DNA of 17,258 bases from NCBI GenBank assembly GCA_031378715.1, contig JANNEN010000070.1, positions 1 to 17,258 of the forward strand, read 5' to 3'. Of the stretch, positions 8,229-15,213 are shown in pieces. The stretch's first letter is position 1. Every line of letters begins with the position of its first letter. Under the pieces are notes generated by a model. The model was given only the letters and a program-made list of their open reading frames with translations. It had not been told where the DNA came from and did not search any database. The stretch is from Emticicia sp031378715 (GTDB taxonomy: Bacteria > Bacteroidota > Bacteroidia > Cytophagales > Spirosomataceae). The position numbers were made by a program, and so were the translations under genes.

Positions 8229-11200
8229 ATGATTGACCAACAATTACAGCAACTTGCCAAAGATTTGGCGGGCGAACTTCATATTGATAGTACAATGCGG
8301 ACGCTTTATGCCACCGACGCATCGGCATATCGGGAGATGCCCTTGGCGGTGGCTATACCAAAAGACGAGGCTGATATTAAGAAGTTGATAGATTTTGCTC
8401 ATAAAAATAAAACTTCCTTAATTCCTCGCACGGCTGGTACTTCGCTGGCTGGGCAGGTGGTGGGCAATGGTATAATCGTTGATGTTTCTCGAACATTCAC
8501 CAAAATATTAGAGGTAAATCAAGCCGAGAGTTGGGTGCGGGTGCAGCCTGGCGTGGTGCGTGATGAACTGAACTTCGCTTTGAAAGAATACGGTCTTTTC
8601 TTTGGTCCCGAAACCTCAACGGCCAACCGTGCCATGATTGGCGGTATGGTGGGGAATAATTCGTGTGGCTCTAACTCAATAGTCTATGGTAGCGTCCGTG
8701 ATCATTTGTTGGAAGTGAAAGGTTTTTTGAGCGATGGGAGTTTTGTAGAGTTCAGCCCCCTTGCCCCCAGAGGGGGAATTTCTTTCGACTCAAAAATGAC
8801 AGGAGAAGGCTTAGAAGGAGAACTTTATCGACACATACACAAAGTATTGATTGACCCCGAAAATCAAGACGAAATCCGAAGAGAATTTCCTAAGCCAAGT
8901 ATTAAACGGAGAAATACGGGTTATGCGATTGATGAATTGATGGACGCATTTGACCCCACCCCAACCCTCCCCAAAAGGGAGGGGGCTTCTTCTCCTCCCC
9001 TTTTGGGGGAGGTCGGGAGGGGGTTCAACTTCTGCAAACTAATAGCTGGTTCGGAGGGTACGCTGATGTTTTTAACAGAAATAAAAATTCACGTCAATCC
9101 GTTGCCGCCGAAGCATTTGGGTTTGGTTTGCGGGCATTTTGATTCGATTGATGATTCGCTTCGGGCAAATCTGATTGCCTTGAAATACAAGCCCTCGGCG
9201 GTTGAGTTGATGGATCATTATATATTGGCGTGTACGAAAGAAAACAAAGAACAACTCAAAAATCGTTTCTTTGTGCAGGGCGACCCTGCGGCAATATTAG
9301 TAGTAGAAATTGCCCGTGACTCCCGAGAAGAAGTAGAGAAATTAGCTGCCGAAATGGAAGCCGAAATGCGTGAGGCAGGTTTGGGGTATCATTTTCCGTT
9401 GCTTTTTGGTGAAGATACCAAGAAAGTTTGGACGTTACGCAAAGCAGGTTTGGGCTTACTTTCAAATCTGCCAGGCGATGAAAAAGCCGTTGCCGTGATT
9501 GAAGATACGGCCGTTGATGTCAATGATTTGCCCGAATTTATCAGGGAATTTAATGAAATTTTGACCCAAAATAATATGTCGGCTGTGCATTATGCTCATG
9601 CTGGTTCGGGCGAAATTCATCTGCGACCAATCATTAATCTGAAAACCAGCGAAGGACACCGACAGTTTAGGTTAATTGCCGAAAAGATTTCGACATTGGT
9701 GAAAAAATATAAAGGCTCGCTTTCGGGCGAACACGGCGACGGGCGACTACGGGGCGAATTTATCCGTGAGCAAATCGGAGATAAAAATTATGCCTTGATA
9801 AAAGAATTGAAACAGGTTTGGGATCCGCACAATATTTTTAACCCAAACAAAATCGTTGATACGCCTCCGATGGACAAGTTTCTGCGTTACGAAGCCGACC
9901 AGCAAGTGCCTGAGTTTAAGACTGTGTTTCGATACAACAACCAAAATATGTTGCAGCACACCGAGCAGTGCAACGGCTCGGGCGACTGCCGAAAAACCGA
10001 ATTGAGTGGCGGCACGATGTGTCCGAGTTATATGGCCACTCGCAACGAAAAAGATACCACGAGGGCGAGAGCTAATATTTTAAGGGAGTATTTGACAGCC
10101 CCCCAACCCCCAGAAGGGGGAGTAAAAGTTCTCCCTCTGGGGGCAGAGGGGGCAAAGGAAGTTCTTGACCTATGCCTACTTTGCAAAGGCTGCAAATCGG
10201 AGTGTCCATCTAATGTTGATATGGCGAAATTGAAAATGGAGTTTTTGCAGCATTATTACGAAAAAAATGGCGTGCCGCTTCGTTCGTGGCTCATTGGTAA
10301 TTATGCAAAAATGAGCAATATCGCCTCGTACGTGCCGTGGGCGTACAATTTTTTCTTGGGGAATGCTCCGCTTCGTAGAATCGCTAATCGTATCATCGGC
10401 TTTCACCCCGACCGCACAATGCCACTTTTGGGGAAAACTACCCTAAAAGATTTCTACCCAACAGCCCCCCCCGTCGAAACGTCGAACCGCCCCAGAGGGG
10501 GAGCTAAAAACCTGTTACCAGAAACTTTTTTCACCAAAGGTGAAAAAGAAAAAGCTCCCCCTCTGGGGGTGGGGGGGGTTATTGTCTACCTCTTCTGCGA
10601 TGAATTTACGAATTTCAATGACGTTGAAATCGGCAAGAAAGCCATTGACTTATTGCAAAGGCTTGGTTATGAAGTAGTTATACCAAATCATACCGACTCG
10701 GGGCGGGCGTATTTATCAAAAGGAATGTTGCAAGATGCCAAGAAATTAGCCAATAAAAACGTTGAATTATTGAAAGATTTAATCAACGAAAATACGCCAA
10801 TGATTGGTATTGAACCTTCGGCGATTTTGACTTTTCGGGACGAATATCCTGATTTAGTTGATGCTCATTTGGCAGATGATGCCCGAAAATTAGCCAAAAA
10901 TGCTTTGATGATTGATGAGTTTATTGCCCGTGAAATTGATGCCAAACGCATCACGAGCGAGCAGTTTACCCAAGAAAAACGCCTCATAAAACTGCACGGA
11001 CATTGCCAACAGAAAGCCGTTGCTTCGCTTACGCCGACGAAAAAGATATTATCGTTGCCCAAAAACTACGAAGTGCATCTCATTCCGTCGGGGTGCTGCG
11101 GCATGGCGGGATCGTTTGGATACGAAAAGGAACACTACGAACTTTCGATGAAAATAGGTGAATTGGTACTTTTTCCAACGGTAAGAAAGCAAGCCGAGGA

Positions 11201-11306
11201 CACAATCATCGCCGCACCTGGCACAAGTTGCCGCCACCAAATTCATGACGGAACGGGTCGAAAAGCCTTGCACCCAGTCGAAATCTTGTGGGAAGCTTTG
11301 GTCTGA
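8229..11306 (+). CDS. FAD-binding and Fe-S oxidoreductase (YdiJ-like D-2-hydroxyacid dehydrogenase)
   Basis: This is a 1025-residue flavin and iron-sulfur fusion enzyme. The N-terminal half is a PCMH-type FAD domain (PRTAGTSLAGQVVGNG at about 66-81; VGNNSCGSNSIVYGSVRDH at about 141-159) followed by an FAD-oxidase C-terminal domain (KLIAGSEGTLMFLTEI; HYAHAGSGEIHLRP; GEHGDGRLRG). The second half has the cysteine pattern CNGSGDCRK ... MCPSYMATRNE (about 580-605), a 4Fe-4S motif CLLCKGCKSECP (about 649-660), and C-terminal CCG-type cysteines (HGHCQQKAV and PSGCCGMAGSFGYE). This order matches E. coli YdiJ (about 1018 residues) and related D-lactate or D-2-hydroxyglutarate dehydrogenases; the exact substrate is not determined. 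ATG 8229 is preferred over an in-frame TTG at 8220. Four palindromic repeats are read through in frame, near residues 176-183, 242-265, 624-642 and 746-784. All expected motifs survive, so the enzyme is probably active. Confidence 0.92.
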   Translation: MIDQQLQQLAKDLAGELHIDSTMRTLYATDASAYREMPLAVAIPKDEADIKKLIDFAHKNKTSLIPRTAGTSLAGQVVGNGIIVDVSRTFTKILEVNQAESWVRVQPGVVRDELNFALKEYGLFFGPETSTANRAMIGGMVGNNSCGSNSIVYGSVRDHLLEVKGFLSDGSFVEFSPLAPRGGISFDSKMTGEGLEGELYRHIHKVLIDPENQDEIRREFPKPSIKRRNTGYAIDELMDAFDPTPTLPKREGASSPPLLGEVGRGFNFCKLIAGSEGTLMFLTEIKIHVNPLPPKHLGLVCGHFDSIDDSLRANLIALKYKPSAVELMDHYILACTKENKEQLKNRFFVQGDPAAILVVEIARDSREEVEKLAAEMEAEMREAGLGYHFPLLFGEDTKKVWTLRKAGLGLLSNLPGDEKAVAVIEDTAVDVNDLPEFIREFNEILTQNNMSAVHYAHAGSGEIHLRPIINLKTSEGHRQFRLIAEKISTLVKKYKGSLSGEHGDGRLRGEFIREQIGDKNYALIKELKQVWDPHNIFNPNKIVDTPPMDKFLRYEADQQVPEFKTVFRYNNQNMLQHTEQCNGSGDCRKTELSGGTMCPSYMATRNEKDTTRARANILREYLTAPQPPEGGVKVLPLGAEGAKEVLDLCLLCKGCKSECPSNVDMAKLKMEFLQHYYEKNGVPLRSWLIGNYAKMSNIASYVPWAYNFFLGNAPLRRIANRIIGFHPDRTMPLLGKTTLKDFYPTAPPVETSNRPRGGAKNLLPETFFTKGEKEKAPPLGVGGVIVYLFCDEFTNFNDVEIGKKAIDLLQRLGYEVVIPNHTDSGRAYLSKGMLQDAKKLANKNVELLKDLINENTPMIGIEPSAILTFRDEYPDLVDAHLADDARKLAKNALMIDEFIAREIDAKRITSEQFTQEKRLIKLHGHCQQKAVASLTPTKKILSLPKNYEVHLIPSGCCGMAGSFGYEKEHYELSMKIGELVLFPTVRKQAEDTIIAAPGTSCRHQIHDGTGRKALHPVEILWEALV
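8754..8777 (+). repeat. GC-rich palindromic element, copy B (short form)
   Basis: AG-C5-TTG-C5-AGA-G5 forms a perfect 5-bp hairpin with a 3-base loop, plus a second C run. It is read as SPLAPRGGI after the beta-strand GFLSDGSFVEF in the FAD domain. It shares its core with copies A, D and E. Confidence 0.65.
8953..9023 (+). repeat. GC-rich palindromic element, copy C (double hairpin)
   Basis: Two hairpins lie side by side: CCCTCCC (8965-8971) with GGGAGGG (8977-8983), and CCTCCCC (8994-9000) with GGGGAGG (9006-9012). Outer C- and G-rich ends (8954-8962 and 9015-9023) can pair imperfectly. The stretch encodes about 24 residues including TLPKREGASSPPLLGEVGRG. It lies directly before FNFCKLIAGSEGTL, a segment that homologues normally reach through a short loop. 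Confidence 0.8.
10097..10153 (+). repeat. GC-rich palindromic element, copy D
   Basis: The first half AGCCCCCCAACCCCCAGA (from 10097) pairs over an AT-rich centre with TCTGGGGGCAGAGGGGG (10136-10152). GGGAG (10118-10122) pairs with CTCCC (10131-10135). A local CCCCC-AGAA-GGGGG hairpin is an alternative fold. It encodes about 19 residues (TAPQPPEGGVKVLPLGAEGA) between the segment ending RARANILREYL and the 4Fe-4S motif. Confidence 0.8.
10462..10578 (+). repeat. GC-rich palindromic element, copy E (long nested form)
   Basis: CCCCAGAGGGGGAGCT (10490-10505) is perfectly complementary to AGCTCCCCCTCTGGGG (10553-10568). Outer C8 and G8 runs extend the stem (10464-10472 and 10571-10578). Nested inside is a 9-bp hairpin TTTTTCACC-AAA-GGTGAAAAA (10527-10547). 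The left arm is interrupted by GTCGAAACGTCGAA, which contains a GTCGAA direct repeat. About 39 residues are encoded, between LKDFYP and VIVYLFCDEFTNF. Confidence 0.85.
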
Positions 11307-11331
11307 AATTTATCTGAAACATAAAATTTTG

Positions 11332-11374
11332 GCGGAATATTTGCTTTCAATAAAAGTAAATATTCCGCTTTTTT
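11332..11374 (+). terminator. Strong rho-independent terminator after the oxidoreductase
   Basis: GCGGAATATTT (11332-11342) pairs with AAATATTCCGC (11358-11368). Past a G-T pair the stem continues as CTTT/AAAG around a 5-base loop. It is followed by six T residues and lies 25 bases after the stop codon. Confidence 0.92.
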
Positions 11375-11498
11375 CATTCGCAAATACTTGACTATAAACA
11401 CTTTGCGTATTTTATGTGTTAAGTTTTGGAAGCGTTCGACGCAAAACAACGTTATATTCTGTAAATTTACGTTTACAAACCACTGATGAAAAGTAAAA

Positions 11499-12590
11499 AT
11501 GAGTAACCGAAATTTATTGAGTTTAGAGCTTACCACCCCCGTTGATGATGAGAGACCCGTGTATTTGGCAGGGAATTTTACGGAATGGAATCCTGATGTT
11601 GCAGATTTTGAAATGCAGCGAGTGAGCAAGGGAAAGTACAAATTTACGTTTGCTCCCGAAATCAAGCTGCCCGAGAAAATAGAATATAAATATACCCGTG
11701 GTGGCTGGAATTATGTAGAGTTGGATACCTACGGAAATGCTCCTACAAATCGGCTAATTGATTCGCTATCAGGAAAGTACGAAGATTTTGTACCTTACTG
11801 GCGGCACGATGGAGCAACGGCTTCTATCAAAAAAATGATGCCGAAGGTGCAGGTCATCTCCGAAGATTTCAAAATTCCGCAATTAAATAAAACACGGAAA
11901 ATTTATATTTTACTTCCCCACGATTACGACCAAAATCTTGAAAAAACGTATCCCGTGCTGTATATGCAAGATGCCCAAAATCTCTTTGGTGAAGGCTCAA
12001 ACTACGGCAACTGGGAAATAGACAAACGGCTTTCGCTTTTGTCAAAACGGAATATGGGCGATGTGATTGTGGTTGCCATCGAACACGGGGAAGATGAGCG
12101 TTTCAATGAATATTCGCCCTACACGATTGCCAAAAAAGGCAAAGGTTTGGGTATGAAGTACGCCAACTTTATTGTCCGTAACCTAAAACCCTACATTGAT
12201 GCCAATTTCAGAACCAAAACCGAACGACAGTTTACGGGAATCGGCGGCAGTTCGATGGGTGGCTTGATAAGTATTTATGCGGGTTTGATGTACCCCGAAG
12301 CCATTGGCCGCCTCATGGTGTTTTCGCCCGCACTGTGGGTTTCGCCCAAAATTTACTTCGACGCAATTGAGTTTTTTAGTCCGATGGATACCAATATATA
12401 CCTTTACGGTGGTGGAAAAGAGGGTTCGGCAATGGTTCCGAATATAAAAAAAATGAAAGAAAGCATCGAAAGTCAAGGTTGGGATACTGAGAAAATAAAA
12501 ATAAAACTTTCGACTGACCCCAAGGGCGAACACAACGAAAAACGCTGGGGACAAGAGTTTCCGAAGGCCGTTGAGTGGTTGTTTTTTTAG
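11499..12590 (+). CDS. Alpha/beta-hydrolase esterase with N-terminal CBM48/E-set-like module
   Basis: This 363-residue protein has no signal peptide and so is probably cytoplasmic. Residues about 5-100 resemble an isoamylase-N/AMPK glycogen-binding-type fold (PVYLAGNFTEWNP, IEYKYTRGGWNYVELDTYGNAPTNR). Residues about 115-363 form a putative-esterase (Esterase D/enterochelin-esterase-like) domain: KIYILLPHDY, YPVLYMQDAQNLF, the nucleophile elbow GSSMG with Ser252, and a C-terminal His345 in GEHNEKRW. Related proteins hydrolyse ester bonds on small molecules, siderophores or acylated sugars; the substrate here is unknown. A strong terminator separates it from the upstream gene, and pepA follows after 59 bp. 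An inverted repeat (GTTTTG ... CAAAAC, about 11424-11448) lies upstream, but no clear promoter match was found. The start at 11499 gives the expected N-terminal beta-strand. Confidence 0.88.
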   Translation: MSNRNLLSLELTTPVDDERPVYLAGNFTEWNPDVADFEMQRVSKGKYKFTFAPEIKLPEKIEYKYTRGGWNYVELDTYGNAPTNRLIDSLSGKYEDFVPYWRHDGATASIKKMMPKVQVISEDFKIPQLNKTRKIYILLPHDYDQNLEKTYPVLYMQDAQNLFGEGSNYGNWEIDKRLSLLSKRNMGDVIVVAIEHGEDERFNEYSPYTIAKKGKGLGMKYANFIVRNLKPYIDANFRTKTERQFTGIGGSSMGGLISIYAGLMYPEAIGRLMVFSPALWVSPKIYFDAIEFFSPMDTNIYLYGGGKEGSAMVPNIKKMKESIESQGWDTEKIKIKLSTDPKGEHNEKRWGQEFPKAVEWLFF

Positions 12591-12649
12591 TCCATGGTCA
12601 ATAGTCGGAAAGTCGATAGCAATTCTATATTCGTGCAAAAACTTAAATT

Positions 12650-14155
12650 ATGCAAATTAACATAACTACCAAAAATACCGAAGCTAAAACTATCATTTTT
12701 CCTTTGATTGATGATGAAAAATTGGCCGAAAATCTATCGAAAATCGCCAAGCACGTTGGGCTTAGTGCCGAAGTTTTACAGCAAGATTTTAAGGCAGCTT
12801 CAAAAGAAAACCTGACACTTTACGGTACGCAAGACGGCCTCGAGAAAGTGTATCTCTTGGGCTTAGGAAAAGACCCAAAGCAAGCAGATCTTATCAAGGT
12901 ATTTCGTTCGTTTTTTTATAATTTCAAGAAAAAATTACCAAAAAACGTTGGTTTGAAGTTAAAATTGGCGGGCTTGGAAGCACATACTGAATTTATTGTG
13001 AATGGTATCTGCTTGGCAAATTATGAAGTTGGGGTACATAAAACCGAGAAAAAAGCAGTTGTTGATTTCTTTGGTGAAGACGGGATTTTAGAAATCCAAG
13101 TTGCTGAAAATGAACTTGAAAATGTAAAAATTGCCGCAAATATCGGGCAAGAAATTGCCGCAACCCAAGCCCGAATCATGGCCTTGGTTGATGCTCCTGC
13201 TAACTTTAAATATCCACAGAAAATTGCCGAATTTGCTCTTGCATCGGGTGAAAAATATGGCTTCGATGTAAAGGTTTTTGACGAAAAACAATGCCTCGAA
13301 CTCGGCCTGCATGCACTTTTGGCGGTGGGAAAAGGTAGCACCGAAAACCCTGCGAGATTTATAGTCATGGAATATTCCTGGGCTTCGCTCGGAAACCGTA
13401 TCTCGGCTTCGCTCGATAACCCAAATTCTGGCAAAAAAATCGGTTTAGTAGGCAAAGGCGTAACCTTCGATACGGGCGGGATTTCGATCAAAGGCTCGGC
13501 AAGCATGAGTTACATGAAGTCGGACATGGGTGGGGCAGGAGCAGTTTTAGGCACAATGGAATTAGCGGCAAAACTTAAACTTCCCGTGCATTTGATTGGC
13601 GTAATACCTTGCACCGAAAACTGCGTTGATGGCAATGCCTTGAAGCCGAGCGATGTGATTTCGAGTTATTCGGGCAAAACCATTGAAGTCATTGACACCG
13701 ATGCCGAGGGGCGATTGATTTTGGCTGATGGACTGGCTTATATCAAGAAAAACTACGAGCCAGATGTAATCATTGACTTAGCAACTTTGACAGGAAACTG
13801 CATTGCGGCCTTGGGCTATGCGGCGGCGGCTATGCTTTCAAATAATGACGGATTATCCGATAAACTACTAACTATCGGTCAATTAACTGGCGAAAAACTT
13901 TGGCGTTTGCCCCTTTGGGACGACTACAAAGATATGATGAACTCTGATATTGCCGACATAAAAAACCTTTCGTCGGCACCAGTAGCGGGAGCGATTACGG
14001 CCGCTAAATTTCTCGAAGTTTTCATTGACGGACACACAAATTGGGCTCATCTCGACATCGCAGGAATGGCTTTTGGCGACTCAGAATTTACCAAAATGAA
14101 ATCAGGAACGGCTTACGGTGTAAGGCTTTTGACCGCTTTTTTGCGACAGTTGTAA
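12650..14155 (+). CDS. pepA: Leucyl aminopeptidase, M17 family
   Basis: This is a 501-residue cytosolic di-metal aminopeptidase that removes N-terminal residues from peptides in protein turnover. The catalytic C-terminal domain is intact. The metal ligands appear as Lys269, Asp274 (GKGVTFDTGG), Asp292, Asp351 and Glu353, with catalytic Lys281 (SIKG) and Arg355, one residue off the E. coli PepA numbering. The family signature NTDAEGRL is present as DTDAEGRL, an Asn-to-Asp change at 349. The N-terminal regulatory domain is present but divergent, as is common. Just before the catalytic core (about residues 243-258) a stretch WASLGNRISASLDN is encoded by a repeated 11-mer and looks like a small insertion. 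The start ATG 12650 follows AT-rich DNA without a Shine-Dalgarno sequence. Confidence 0.95.
   Translation: MQINITTKNTEAKTIIFPLIDDEKLAENLSKIAKHVGLSAEVLQQDFKAASKENLTLYGTQDGLEKVYLLGLGKDPKQADLIKVFRSFFYNFKKKLPKNVGLKLKLAGLEAHTEFIVNGICLANYEVGVHKTEKKAVVDFFGEDGILEIQVAENELENVKIAANIGQEIAATQARIMALVDAPANFKYPQKIAEFALASGEKYGFDVKVFDEKQCLELGLHALLAVGKGSTENPARFIVMEYSWASLGNRISASLDNPNSGKKIGLVGKGVTFDTGGISIKGSASMSYMKSDMGGAGAVLGTMELAAKLKLPVHLIGVIPCTENCVDGNALKPSDVISSYSGKTIEVIDTDAEGRLILADGLAYIKKNYEPDVIIDLATLTGNCIAALGYAAAAMLSNNDGLSDKLLTIGQLTGEKLWRLPLWDDYKDMMNSDIADIKNLSSAPVAGAITAAKFLEVFIDGHTNWAHLDIAGMAFGDSEFTKMKSGTAYGVRLLTAFLRQL
13379..13420 (+). repeat. Small in-frame repeat insertion in pepA
   Basis: The 11-mer GGCTTCGCTCG occurs twice, 24 bases apart (13381-13391 and 13405-13415). 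Together they encode WASLGNRISASLD between the beta-strand RFIVMEYS and the metal-binding motif KKIGLVGKG. M17 homologues usually join these with a short linker, so about 14 residues look inserted. It differs in sequence from the C5/G5 palindromes. Confidence 0.5.
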
Positions 14156-14201
14156 ATCCAATAGTTAGATTTTTTGATCTCGCTTCTCTTCAAGTTATTC
14201 T

Positions 14202-14239
14202 TTCAAAAAACAATTAAAATACGGTTTTACGACCAGTAA
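14202..14239 (+). repeat. 38-bp direct repeat, left copy
   Basis: This stretch is identical at 37 of 38 positions to 15681-15718 (G versus A at the fourth base from the end). It starts about 45 bases after the pepA stop codon. The two copies enclose the T5orf172 and HEPN genes. Read on the minus strand both copies can encode LVVKPYFNCFLKE near a stop, so they may also be relics of a gene 3' end. Confidence 0.85.
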
Positions 14240-14304
14240 GATGCACGATGTTTTGGATTTAAAAGAATAAATATTACATTTCGTTTTTGAAAGAAACAGA
14301 AAAC

Positions 14305-14684
14305 ATGGAAAACAGTATATTTATATTTTTAGTAATTCTCAATATCCTGAAATTGTAAAGGTTGGCAAAACCAATATTCACCCAGAAGTTCGTGCAAAAC
14401 AATTGTCAAGCCAAACAGGAAGTGTTGGTAAATGGCAAGTAGAATGGTATATTGTTGTACCAGATGCTGACATTGCTGAAAAAATGGCACACTCTTTACT
14501 TAAGGAATTTCGAGAAGACCCTAAAAAAGAGTTTTTCAAAAGAACTGTTTTTGAAGCCTCAACAATAATAAAGAAAAAATTGGTTGAGTTTTTTGAGATA
14601 GAAAAATCTGAGATTTGGGAAAATGAAAAACTCAAAGAAGAAACAATAGAAGGAGAACTTCTTAATTTATTACGCAAATTTTAG
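14305..14684 (+). pseudogene. T5orf172 (GIY-YIG-like) domain protein, start codon out of frame
   Basis: From 14316 the plus-strand frame encodes a nearly complete T5orf172 domain: YIYIFSNSQYPEIVKVGKT, then VRAKQLSSQTG, EKMAHSLLKEF and KKEFFK, ending at 14684 (about 122 residues). This matches the GIY-YIG-like family found in phage and mobile-element proteins. However, no ATG, GTG or TTG precedes the domain in that frame; the stop at 14268 closes it and the first start-like codon is TTG 14403, inside the domain. ATG 14305 has the right position (MENS then the domain) but reads in another frame and stops after 17 codons. A single lost base between 14305 and 14316 explains this. The choices are a true frameshift mutation, a sequence error, or a non-canonical start (ATA 14271, ATT 14319). 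Without the shift the gene would be an intact small nuclease-like protein. Confidence 0.75.
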
Positions 14685-14714
14685 TATAAAATATGAATAA
14701 CTCCCTAATTATCA

Positions 14715-14739
14715 GCACTTTAAAAAAGTGCAAAAGTGA
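14715..14739 (+). terminator. Weak hairpin after the T5orf172 gene
   Basis: GCACTT (14715-14720) pairs with AAGTGC (14726-14731). A short T run follows only after a further 9 bases. It could be a poor terminator or a chance structure in the 133-bp gap before the HEPN gene. Confidence 0.25.
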
Positions 14740-14817
14740 GTTTTTAGTAAAATAATTACTTAAAGAGCAAAGATTTTTACGATATTTGTAGTCTGATAAG
14801 CTAAAATCAAGTAGGTT

Positions 14818-15213
14818 ATGTTATCAAAAATTGACTTAGAACAATTAGCAAAAGCCCGTTTGGAAGATGCCGAAGAATTACTTAAAGCAAATAGATTAGA
14901 TGGGGCGGCTTACTTGTGTGGTTATGCAGTAGAGTTGGGTTTGAAACTACGAATTTGCAGAACATTAGATTGGGACGGTTTTCCATCAACGAGTAGAGAG
15001 TTTGAAAACGCTAAAAGTTTTAGAGTACATGATTTAGACATATTGCTTCATTTATCGGGCTACGAAAAAATTATAAAAGCCCAATATTTGAGCGAATGGT
15101 TAGGCGTTAATCAATGGAATCCAGAATCAAGATACACGCCTGTGGGTCTGTTGGATAAGAAAAACGTAGAAGATATGATTGTTTCAACAATTAAACTGCT
15201 CAAAATATTATGA
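14818..15213 (+). CDS. HEPN domain protein
   Basis: The product is a 131-residue all-helical protein. The helix AKARLEDAEELLKANRLDGAAYLCGYAVELGLKLRI is characteristic of HEPN domains, and so are VHDLDILLHLSG (70-81) and the late WNPESRY (100-106). HEPN proteins are often toxic RNases or RNA/nucleotide-binding parts of toxin-antitoxin, defence or Schlafen-like systems. The classic RNase motif R-x4-6-H is not seen: Arg105 has no His after it, and Arg69/His71 are too close. Activity may therefore differ or be lost. The ATGA overlap with the next gene implies coupled translation and a joint function. The start ATG 14818 follows GTAGG, a weak ribosome-binding-like sequence. Confidence 0.85.
   Translation: MLSKIDLEQLAKARLEDAEELLKANRLDGAAYLCGYAVELGLKLRICRTLDWDGFPSTSREFENAKSFRVHDLDILLHLSGYEKIIKAQYLSEWLGVNQWNPESRYTPVGLLDKKNVEDMIVSTIKLLKIL

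Noticed and set aside
12591..12649. Short imperfect repeat GTCAATAGTC/GTCGATAG before pepA
   Set aside because: It is too short and imperfect to call an element.
14403..14684. T5orf172 gene starting at TTG 14403
   Set aside because: This start would delete the conserved YIYIFSN and VKVGKT motifs, which are plainly encoded upstream in the same frame.
14694..14756. 20-codon open frame between T5orf172 and HEPN
   Set aside because: It is very short, with no motif and no ribosome-binding signal; it overlaps the weak hairpin.
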